Below are positions 7,179 through 13,654 of a stretch of 64,000 nt of DNA, in pieces. Within the stretch, counting starts at the first letter, position 1. Each line of letters begins with the position of its first letter. The stretch is from Bradyrhizobium arachidis (lineage in GTDB: Bacteria; Pseudomonadota; Alphaproteobacteria; Rhizobiales; Xanthobacteraceae). The notes below the pieces were generated by a model. The model was not told the DNA's origin. It ran no database searches and worked only from the letters and a program-made list of their open reading frames with translations. Position numbers and translations under genes: made by a program. The DNA lies in NCBI RefSeq assembly GCF_024758505.1, contig NZ_CP077970.1, positions 3,534,001-3,598,000 of the forward strand, in the 5' to 3' direction.

Positions 7179-7967
7179 TCAGCGGAACAGCGCGGTGGTG
7201 GACTGCATCATCTGGTCGGCGGCGCTGATCACCTTGGCGTTCATCTCGTAGGCGCGCTGGGCGGCGATCAGGTCGCTCATTTCAGAGACGACGTCGACAT
7301 TGGCCTGTTCGAGGCTGCCTTGCGTGATGTGGCCGTAGCCTTCGGAGTTCGCGGTGCCGTCCTGCGGCGCGCCGGAGGAGGGCGTCTCGGTGAACTGGTT
7401 GTTGCCGACCGGCTGGAGGCCCGCCTTGTTGATGAAGCGCGTCACGCCGATCTGGCCGATGATGGTCGAGCTCGTCGAGCCCGGCAGCGTGACCGAGACC
7501 TGACCCTGCATGCTGACGGAGATGCCCGAGGCGTTGTTCGGGATCGTGATCGTCGGCTGCACCGGGTTGCCCTGCGCGGTGACGATGCGGCCCTGATTGT
7601 CCATCTGGAAGGTGCCGTCGCGGGTGTACTGGTAGGAGCCGTCGGGCTGCAGGATCTTGAAGAAGCCTTCGCCGGAGACGGCGAGATCGAGATCGTTGCC
7701 GGTCTGCGACAGCGTGCCTTGCGTCATGCTGCGCGGCGTGCCGACGGTCTTGACGCCGCCGCCGATGTCGACGCCGACCGGCAGGATGGTGCCCTGGTCG
7801 GACGACTGCGCGCCGACGCGGCGGATGTGCTCGTAGATCAGGTCCTGGAACGCCGCGGTCTGCTTCTTGAAGCCGGTGGTGCGCAGGTTGGCGATGTTGT
7901 TGGAGATCACCTGAACGTTCAGTTCCTGTGCCGCCATTCCGGTCGCTGCGGTGTGAAGCGCCTGCAT
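7179..7967 (-). CDS. flgG: Flagellar distal rod protein FlgG
   Basis: FlgG builds the distal rod. The 262-aa length is standard. N-terminal MQALHTAATGMAAQELNVQV and NNIANLRTTGFKKQ are the flagellar rod/hook signature. C-terminal MSDLIAAQRAYEMNAKVI is the second helix of the D0 coiled coil. The central domain includes GEGFFKILQPDGSYQYTRDG. It lies between flgF (21 bp gap) and flgA in one operon. Confidence 0.98.
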   Translation of the reverse strand: MQALHTAATGMAAQELNVQVISNNIANLRTTGFKKQTAAFQDLIYEHIRRVGAQSSDQGTILPVGVDIGGGVKTVGTPRSMTQGTLSQTGNDLDLAVSGEGFFKILQPDGSYQYTRDGTFQMDNQGRIVTAQGNPVQPTITIPNNASGISVSMQGQVSVTLPGSTSSTIIGQIGVTRFINKAGLQPVGNNQFTETPSSGAPQDGTANSEGYGHITQGSLEQANVDVVSEMSDLIAAQRAYEMNAKVISAADQMMQSTTALFR

Positions 7968-7988
7968 GTCAGTTTTCCCCTGGTGGCG

Positions 7989-8750
7989 TTACGCTGGAAC
8001 GTCGGCGAGCTTCTCGATCGCCGATTTGTGGAGGTCGCTCTGCTGCTGGAGCAGGGTGGAGAGCTGGGTGTAGGCGCGGGTCACTTCGAGCATGCGGCTC
8101 ATCTCGGCGACCGAGTTGACGTTCGACTTCTCGACAAAACCCTGCTGCACGGTGGACTTGGTGTCGGCCTGCGCGGTGGCGCGGCCGGTGCCGTAGAGAT
8201 TGAAGCCCAGCTTCTCCAGCCGCTGCGGGTTGTCGAATGCGACGAGGCGGATCTTGCCGCGGATCGAGTCGGCCTTGCCGGAGCCTTCCAGCACGGTCAC
8301 GGTTCCGTCGGGCGCGATGTTGATGTCGTGGTCGGTCGGCTGGAAAGTGATCGGGCCGGCATTGCCGAGCACGGGATTGCCGTCCGACGTCACGAGCTGG
8401 CCGACATTGTTCATCGAGAACTTGCCGTCGCGGGTGTAGCGCTCGCCGCCGGCGGTCTGCACCGCGAAATAGGCGTCGCCGCTGATGGCGACGTCGAGCG
8501 GGCTCTTGGTCTGCTCCATCGGCCCCTGGCTGACGTCGCGGAAGGTGCCGCGGTCCTGCACATAGGAGACCCGGCGGTCGGAGCCGATGAAATTGTCCTC
8601 GCGCGCGCCGGAGTTGAGGTACTCCTCGAACAGCGAGCGGTCGGCCTTGAAGCCGTTGGTGTTGGCATTGGCGACGTTGTTGGCGATGGTGTCCATCTGC
8701 CGTTCCAACGTGACCTGCCGTGCCAAGCCGATCAGAAGCGCGTTCTGCAT
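7989..8750 (-). CDS. flgF: Flagellar proximal rod protein FlgF
   Basis: FlgF is a proximal rod subunit. The 253-aa product opens MQNALLIGLARQVTLERQMD with IANNVANANTNGFK, carries GDAYFAVQTAGGERYTRDGK in the middle, and ends with MSRMLEVTRAYTQLSTLLQQ. It is the first gene of the minus-strand operon flgF-flgG-flgA-flgH. Its promoter must lie in 8751-9135, shared with the divergent fliL operon. Confidence 0.97.
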   Translation of the reverse strand: MQNALLIGLARQVTLERQMDTIANNVANANTNGFKADRSLFEEYLNSGAREDNFIGSDRRVSYVQDRGTFRDVSQGPMEQTKSPLDVAISGDAYFAVQTAGGERYTRDGKFSMNNVGQLVTSDGNPVLGNAGPITFQPTDHDINIAPDGTVTVLEGSGKADSIRGKIRLVAFDNPQRLEKLGFNLYGTGRATAQADTKSTVQQGFVEKSNVNSVAEMSRMLEVTRAYTQLSTLLQQQSDLHKSAIEKLADVPA

Positions 8751-9135
8751 CGGTCGATCTCCCCTGAAGTAGAGGTCTTCCGCGCCGCTCTCCCAAGCGT
8801 CTTGGCCGACCCGCCGATGAGACCTTCGGGCTCTCCCAAACCATCCGGCCTCGGCCCTCTCTCAGCGAAAGCCGTGCCAACGCGAAAAATGATTGTTTTT
8901 CAATTGTTTGATCGTTCGATGAGGCTGCGGAGAGGCGGCAGAAAGGTTCTGTTGACCATGTTTGCCCGGCAGATTTTTCCTAGTGGGAGGCCGATCGAAA
9001 GGTTCTGTTAACCATGATTACCGTAGCGTTTGCGTGAGGGGAGCGCGGTTCGCGCTGGGGCATCTGTATCGCGTCGCAGGCTGCCAGCAGGCATCGGGCT
9101 CAGACCCTTTATATTAATGAGCGGGCCTGGCGGTC
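8751..9135. promoter_or_regulatory. Divergent flagellar regulatory region (flgF / fliL)
   Basis: A 385-bp gene-free region. It carries a 20-bp direct repeat GAAAGGTTCTGTTRACCATG at 8941-8960 and 8997-9016, 56 bp apart. Each copy embeds a TTRACCAT element; the second is the exact CtrA half-site. An A/T-rich patch (TTTATATTAATG) near 9110-9120 precedes fliL. Both operons are likely controlled from here. Confidence 0.65.
9008..9015 (+). promoter_or_regulatory. CtrA half-site TTAACCAT upstream of fliL
   Basis: An exact TTAACCAT within the second copy of the 20-bp direct repeat, about 120 bp before fliL. The first repeat copy has TTGACCAT at 8952-8959. Assignment to CtrA rests on the motif. Confidence 0.5.
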
Positions 9136-9633
9136 ATGGCAGAGAACGAAGAAGGCGCAGCAGCCGCCGAAGGCGAAGGTGCCGCTCCGCCGAAGAACAA
9201 GCTCAAGCTCATCATCATGATCGTCGGTGTGCTCGCCGTTCTCGGCGGCGGTGCTGCGACCTGGTTCTTCTTCTTCCGTCACGGTGATGACGAACACCAT
9301 GCCGAGGCCGCACCGCCACCGAAGCCGCCGGCCTTCGTCGACGTGCCCGACATGATGGTCAACCTCGCCGGCGCGCCGGGCGAGCGGGTGCAATATCTGC
9401 GGCTCAAGATCGTGCTGGAGCTGAAGGAAGAGAAGCAGATCGAGGCGATCAAGCCGACGATGCCGCGCGTCACCGACATCTTCCAGACCTATGTGCGGGA
9501 GCTGCGCCCCTCCGACCTCAACGGCTCGGCCGGCATCTTCCGCCTGAAGGAGGAGCTGACCAGGCGCGTCAACGCCGCGGTCGCGCCGATCCAGGTCAGC
9601 GCGGTGCTGTTCAAGGAAGTCGTGGTTCAGTAG
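9136..9633 (+). CDS. fliL: Flagellar basal body-associated protein FliL
   Basis: FliL is a single-pass inner-membrane protein beside the stator and MS ring that modulates stator output. The 165-aa product has a cytoplasmic charged N-terminus, one transmembrane segment (LIIMIVGVLAVLGGGAATWF, about residues 29-48) and a periplasmic stomatin-like domain (VPDMMVNLAG ... RLKIVLELKEEKQ). The position directly before fliM is the usual one. Confidence 0.96.
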   Translation: MAENEEGAAAAEGEGAAPPKNKLKLIIMIVGVLAVLGGGAATWFFFFRHGDDEHHAEAAPPPKPPAFVDVPDMMVNLAGAPGERVQYLRLKIVLELKEEKQIEAIKPTMPRVTDIFQTYVRELRPSDLNGSAGIFRLKEELTRRVNAAVAPIQVSAVLFKEVVVQ

Positions 9634-9652
9634 GGCTGATGGGCTGATAGCC

Positions 9653-10855
9653 ATGGCGGGCAATGATCAAGTCGACCAGGATGCCATAGCCGCGCAATGG
9701 GAAGCCTCGCTCGATTCCGAGGATCCCGCGGAGGCCGCGAAGGCTGCTGCCGAAAACGAATTATCCGAGACCATGGCCCTGCAATGGGCGGCCATGGTCG
9801 AAGACGGCAGCCGCGACTTCGGCAGCAGCAAGAATTCCGGCGAGCGGGTGCTGTCGCAGGAGGAGATCGACAATCTCCTCGGCTTCACCGTCGGCGACGT
9901 CACGCTCGACGACCATTCCGGCATCCGCGCGATCATCGACTCGGCGATGGTCTCCTACGAGCGTCTGCCGATGCTCGAAATCGTCTTCGACCGCCTGGTG
10001 CGGTTGCTGACGACCTCCTTGCGCAATTTCACCTCCGACAACGTCGAAGTCTCGCTCGACCGCATCACCTCGGTGCGCTTCGGCGACTACATGAACTCGA
10101 TCCCGCTGCCGGCCGTCCTCTCCGTGTTCAAGGCCGAGGAGTGGGAAAATTTCGGGATGGCGACGGTTGATTCCAACCTGATCTATTCCATGATCGATGT
10201 GCTGCTCGGCGGTCGCCGCGGCGCGAGCCAGCTCCGCATCGAGGGCCGGCCCTACACCACGATCGAGACCGAACTGGTCAAGCGCCTGATCGAGGTGGTG
10301 CTGGCCGATGCCGAGCAGGCATTCCGGCCGCTGTCGCCGGTGACCTTCACCATCGACCGGCTCGAGACCAATCCGCGATTTGCCGCGATCAGCCGTCCCG
10401 CGAACGCTGCGATCCTCGTGCGCCTGCGCATCGACATGGAAGATCGTGGCGGCAATATCGAATTGCTGCTGCCCTACGCCACCATCGAACCGATCCGCGG
10501 CGTTCTGCTGCAGATGTTCATGGGCGAAAAGTTCGGCCGCGATCCGATCTGGGAAGGCCATTTTGCCACCGAGATCGTGCAGGCCGAGATCGCGGTCGAT
10601 GCGGTGCTCTACGAGGCGGACATTCCCTTGAAGCAGCTGATGCGGCTCAAGGTCGGCGACACACTGCCGCTCGACATGCGGGCCGACGCCACCGTTTCGG
10701 TCCGCTGCGGCGAGGTCACGCTGACCGAAGGACGGATGGGCCGCGTCGGCGACCGCGTCGCGATCCGCGTCACAAAGCCTTTGCGCAAGCCTTCGACGAC
10801 GCTTGCGATGTTCGAAAAGGTCGACGAGCAGAACAAGATGATGGAGGCCCAATGA
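9653..10855 (+). CDS. fliM: Flagellar motor switch protein FliM
   Basis: FliM is the C-ring switch protein that binds CheY-P. The CheY-binding motif LSQEEIDNLLGF is present but starts near residue 67, not at the N-terminus. The preceding 65 residues hold two similar QWxA-type helices (IAAQWEASLDSED and ALQWAAMVEDGS). The middle domain (RLPMLEIVFDRLVRLLTTSL) and the SpoA-like C-terminal domain (LMRLKVGDTLPLDMRADATV) are complete; total 400 aa. The stop overlaps the next start by ATGA, implying translational coupling. Confidence 0.97.
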   Translation: MAGNDQVDQDAIAAQWEASLDSEDPAEAAKAAAENELSETMALQWAAMVEDGSRDFGSSKNSGERVLSQEEIDNLLGFTVGDVTLDDHSGIRAIIDSAMVSYERLPMLEIVFDRLVRLLTTSLRNFTSDNVEVSLDRITSVRFGDYMNSIPLPAVLSVFKAEEWENFGMATVDSNLIYSMIDVLLGGRRGASQLRIEGRPYTTIETELVKRLIEVVLADAEQAFRPLSPVTFTIDRLETNPRFAAISRPANAAILVRLRIDMEDRGGNIELLLPYATIEPIRGVLLQMFMGEKFGRDPIWEGHFATEIVQAEIAVDAVLYEADIPLKQLMRLKVGDTLPLDMRADATVSVRCGEVTLTEGRMGRVGDRVAIRVTKPLRKPSTTLAMFEKVDEQNKMMEAQ

Positions 10856-11301
10856 ACCACTCCCTGGGAATGGCGATCGAGATGCTGGTGGCTGTCCTCT
10901 TGATGCTGACGATCGGCTACTGCATCGTGCTCAACAAGCGCCTGACGCGGCTGAAGGCGGACGAGCATTCGCTGAAGGCCGTCATCGCCGAGCTCATCAC
11001 CGCGACCGAGATCGCCGAGCGCGCGATCGGCGGCCTGAAGCTTGCGGTGCGTGACGTCAACGAAAACCTCGGCAGCCAGCTCTCGGCCGCGACGCAGATG
11101 TCGGAGCAGCTCTATCGCCAGCTCGGCGAGGCCGATAATGTGGTGCGGCGGCTCTCCAAGATCACGCTGGCGGCGCGTCCCGTCACGCATCCGGAAACGG
11201 TTACCGCCGCTCCGGTCGCAAAACCCTCCGCCGCCAAGGCGGTCGCCGCCGCCGCCGAAGCGTTCTCCGAGCGCAGAAGGTCGAACGGGATCGCCGCATA
11301 A
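10852..11301 (+). CDS. DUF6468-type flagellar-locus membrane protein
   Basis: A 149-aa protein with one N-terminal membrane segment (AIEMLVAVLLMLTIGYCIVL) and a long helical, probably coiled-coil cytoplasmic part (ERAIGGLKLAVRDVNENLGS). An Ala-rich tail follows. Proteins of this type lie between fliM and the MotE-like gene in Bradyrhizobium and Rhodopseudomonas. The biochemical role is unknown. It overlaps fliM by 4 bp. Confidence 0.75.
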   Translation: MNHSLGMAIEMLVAVLLMLTIGYCIVLNKRLTRLKADEHSLKAVIAELITATEIAERAIGGLKLAVRDVNENLGSQLSAATQMSEQLYRQLGEADNVVRRLSKITLAARPVTHPETVTAAPVAKPSAAKAVAAAAEAFSERRRSNGIAA

Positions 11302-11310
11302 AGTGCCTGC

Positions 11311-12084
11311 ATGAAATCCTTTCGTAATATCCGCGTCATCCCGGTCGTTCTGGTTGCGGTCGCGGGCCTCGCTACGCTGAAGGTCGCGGGGCTCGTGGTC
11401 AATGGCGGCTACGTGTTCGACTACAAACCGAGCGCATCCGGCAAGAAGTCCTGGGCCGAGGAGAATTTGAACTTCCCGACCGGGCGGGAAGATCTCGACA
11501 TCACCGGTTCGACGCATGGCGCGCCGAAGGAAGCACCGAAACCCGCAGCGCCCGAGAGCAAGCCTGAGGGCACCGTGGTCAAGATCGACGAGCCGCAGTC
11601 GCAGGTCTCGCCGTCCGAGCGCGCGATCCTCGAGCGTCTGCAGGCGCGCCGGCAGGAGCTCGAATCGCGCCAGCGCGAGGTCGACATTCGCGAGAGCCTG
11701 CTGAAGGCGGCCGAGAAGCGCATCGAGTCCAAGGTCGAGGAGATGAAGGCTTCGGAGTCGCGCATGTCGGCTGCCGCGGCCGAGCAGAAGGCGGCCGAGG
11801 CGCAGCGGCTCAAGGGCCTCGTCATCATGTATGAAAGCATGAAGCCGAAGGACGCAGCGCGCGTGTTCGACCGCCTCGAGATGGGCGTCCTGATCGAAAT
11901 CGCGACCCAGATCGCGCCGCGCAAGATGTCCGACATCATGGGTCTGATGCAGTCGGAATCCGCCGAGCGGCTGACGGTCGAGATGGCGCGCCGCGCCGGC
12001 GGGGGTGGTGGCGATCGCGCCGCAGACGCCGCCGACCTTCCCAAGATCGACGGCCGCCCGATCGCGCCGCAAAAGCCGAATTGA
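11311..12084 (+). CDS. motE: MotE-like flagellar protein (MgtE N-domain / coiled-coil)
   Basis: In rhizobia MotE is a periplasmic chaperone of MotC, needed for motor function. The 257-aa product has an uncleaved or signal-type N-terminal segment (VIPVVLVAVAGLATLKVAGL). A coiled coil follows at about 95-165 (RLQARRQELESRQREVDIRE). The C-terminal MgtE-N/FliG-like helical repeat reads MYESMKPKDAARVFDRLEMG and IATQIAPRKMSDIMGLM. It ends the fliL-fliM-DUF6468-motE operon. Symbol by similarity only; a motC partner was not recognised, though the 1,265-aa TPR protein at 23.3 kb is a candidate. Confidence 0.8.
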   Translation: MKSFRNIRVIPVVLVAVAGLATLKVAGLVVNGGYVFDYKPSASGKKSWAEENLNFPTGREDLDITGSTHGAPKEAPKPAAPESKPEGTVVKIDEPQSQVSPSERAILERLQARRQELESRQREVDIRESLLKAAEKRIESKVEEMKASESRMSAAAAEQKAAEAQRLKGLVIMYESMKPKDAARVFDRLEMGVLIEIATQIAPRKMSDIMGLMQSESAERLTVEMARRAGGGGGDRAADAADLPKIDGRPIAPQKPN

Positions 12085-12163
12085 GGCTCGCGGCGCGGCG
12101 TGCTTCAGCAACCGGCGCGCGATCGCGTGGTCGTTCGACTGGCGCCCGGCCAGACGCCTTTGT

Positions 12164-12400
12164 CTAGTTCGCGAACGCCTGTTGCACCCTACGACCAGGC
12201 GAATGCAACTGCTTCTGGACGGCAAGGGTCTCGTCGTGCTGCTTGATCAGCGCGGCCTTCGTGACGCGAGTCACGAGTTGCAGCGTGCTGTGGCAACAGG
12301 AGCATTCATACATCTTCAGGGCATATCCTCTGGCGATCGGAACGATCGATACGACCGCTCTGGCCCTGCTACATACAATGCAACCGGCTTCTCCGCTCAT
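12164..12400 (-). CDS. Small cysteine-rich hypothetical protein
   Basis: A 78-aa protein with MSGEAGCIVCSRAR at the start and a MYECSCCHSTLQLVTRVT segment (C-x-C-C), suggesting a small metal-binding knuckle. A shorter form from the internal Met at 12313 (49 aa) would begin MYECSCCHS, which resembles small zinc-ribbon-like proteins of rhizobia. No function is known. It lies alone between motE and the small-gene region, convergent with motE. Confidence 0.5.
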   Translation of the reverse strand: MSGEAGCIVCSRARAVVSIVPIARGYALKMYECSCCHSTLQLVTRVTKAALIKQHDETLAVQKQLHSPGRRVQQAFAN

Positions 12401-12953
12401 TGATTCACCCCCGAGTTAATCAATCGATTCGTATCGCCGAAGTTGCATCTGATTCAGAGTCGCGCGTGAACCGCAACGCCTCAAAGGTTGTGAGTGCGCG
12501 CGTTCAGCAACCCCCTAAGCAACAGATCAGACGCCCGTCGCGGATGCAGCCGAAGCAAGCGGCAGCTTCTGAGACTGCGATGAGTTGACGCGCACAAATG
12601 TGAAATGGCGTATAGTGGCGCTCAAGACCTGGTCCTAGGCTTCGGCCATTCGCAATCAGCAGCGCGAGAGGCAGCCATGAACTACTCGTCCGCAGCAGAA
12701 CGCGTAATGGAGGCCGTTGGCCGGCTTCTCGTCGTGGCGATGACGTCCGCCTGGGCAACAACGTTGAACCATCAGCACGCGTTGCCGACGTCTGAGGAAG
12801 ATTGTGGCGCTGACGAATGCCCGGAACAGGAGAGTTCCCCTGGGGCAGATTTGACCAAGAGGCACCACTGAGAGCCTGCGTGCGGAGGTTTCCGCTCAAC
12901 ACGCGATGTCGTCGAGCACGGAAGTTCGACGCGGCGCCGTCCAGCTTCAGCCG
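12401..12953. other. Intergenic region with weak coding signal
   Basis: A 553-bp stretch with only one doubtful short frame (12677-12871). TTGACG at 12585 and TATAGT at 12611 look promoter-like, but the 20-nt spacer is too long for a standard sigma-70 site. No family repeat or strong hairpin was seen. Confidence 0.4.
12677..12871 (+). CDS. Possible small protein (64 aa), doubtful
   Basis: Opens MNYSSAAERVMEAVGRLLVV with a short hydrophobic stretch and a His/Cys/Glu-rich tail (CGADECPEQ). Rhizobial genomes have short MNYSSAAE-type proteins, which is the main reason to list it. No ribosome binding site is evident, and a competing frame exists on the other strand. Confidence 0.3.
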   Translation: MNYSSAAERVMEAVGRLLVVAMTSAWATTLNHQHALPTSEEDCGADECPEQESSPGADLTKRHH

Positions 12954-13313
12954 TCAGCGGTCTCCGATCCGAGTGCGCCATCGGGCTTCGAACGTATCGA
13001 ACTCCTTCGCGGCGGACGCCTGCGAGTCCAATGGATTGGTCGACCTTGGCACCACCGCGCTTGTAATGTTTGCGGCGGCGTTTGCTTGCTTGGACTCGTC
13101 CTTCGGCCACTCGAGCAGCGATTTGGCGAGCATAGGCTTGCCCTCGTACCAGCATTTCCGCCCATCAATGATGCGATAGGACCACCATTGTCCCCGTGCA
13201 GCCGGTGGCGCCGCGCTGCTGCATTGTTGCTTCGCCACGGCACTGGATATCTCGATCGGCAAGAGCGCGCCGGCGCACGCCGCGAGGGCGATCGATCGAA
13301 ACCGGGTCTTCAT
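12954..13313 (-). CDS. Small secreted hypothetical protein with WWSYRxIDGRKCWYEG motif
   Basis: A 119-aa protein with a Sec signal peptide (ALAACAGALLPIEISSAVA-KQ). A compact aromatic motif GQWWSYRIIDGRKCWYEGKP follows, with a Cys at about 29 that may pair with the motif Cys. The motif recurs in short secreted proteins of Bradyrhizobium; the function is unknown. Its start overlaps the stop of the 61-aa gene upstream (ATGA), so the two are co-translated. Confidence 0.75.
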   Translation of the reverse strand: MKTRFRSIALAACAGALLPIEISSAVAKQQCSSAAPPAARGQWWSYRIIDGRKCWYEGKPMLAKSLLEWPKDESKQANAAANITSAVVPRSTNPLDSQASAAKEFDTFEARWRTRIGDR

Positions 13314-13495
13314 TGCTCTGCACGAAGGGTGCTTCGCTGCAATCGATTTACAGCGACGACCAGGTCAGGACGTTCGAGAACCTCGATCAGCTTGTCGAGA
13401 GTGCGTTCGATATTCTGAGGTCGCGGTTGAAAGTAGTCCTCGAGGATTGACTGCGCTTCGCTGATCGCATTGAGTGCCAATTGTTGATCGGTCAT
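13310..13495 (-). CDS. Small hypothetical protein (61 aa)
   Basis: A small soluble, mostly helical protein: MTDQQLALNAISEAQSILED then RTLDKLIEVLERPDLV. Similar short proteins are frequent in Bradyrhizobium, but no role is known. It overlaps the downstream secreted-protein gene by 4 bp, giving a two-gene operon. A TTTGATC dyad lies about 85 bp upstream. Confidence 0.7.
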   Translation of the reverse strand: MTDQQLALNAISEAQSILEDYFQPRPQNIERTLDKLIEVLERPDLVVAVNRLQRSTLRAEQ

Positions 13496-13578
13496 ATGTT
13501 CTTACCCATCCACAAATTACGCCCAATTGGCATCGCAGAAGGAAATCAAGACCCTTTTGGGGAGTATTCACGCTATTC

Positions 13579-13595
13579 TTTGATCTTCGATCAAA
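13579..13595. promoter_or_regulatory. Palindrome TTTGATC-TTC-GATCAAA
   Basis: Perfect 7-bp arms in an A/T-rich gap. It lies between the large surface-protein gene and the two-gene small operon, both on the minus strand. It may be an operator for the small operon; there is no T-run to make it a terminator. Confidence 0.45.
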
Positions 13596-13654
13596 TTTTG
13601 TTTCGACACGGAACCGCGAAGAGGTGATTTGCCACGCCAAATCACGCTGTTCCT

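Noticed and set aside
6093-9011. A 972-codon open frame on the plus strand opposite flgH-flgA-flgG-flgF
   Set aside because: It is antisense to four well-supported flagellar genes. Long antisense frames are expected in GC-rich genes, and its translation is a low-complexity Gly/Asp/Arg/Val mix with no family match.
10609-12225. A 538-codon minus-strand frame opposite fliM-motE
   Set aside because: It overlaps three supported plus-strand genes. Its composition (His/Arg/Leu-rich) is typical of an antisense shadow.
12585-12616. TTGACG...TATAGT as a promoter for the 64-aa frame
   Set aside because: The 20-nt spacer is outside the normal range and the frame itself is doubtful.
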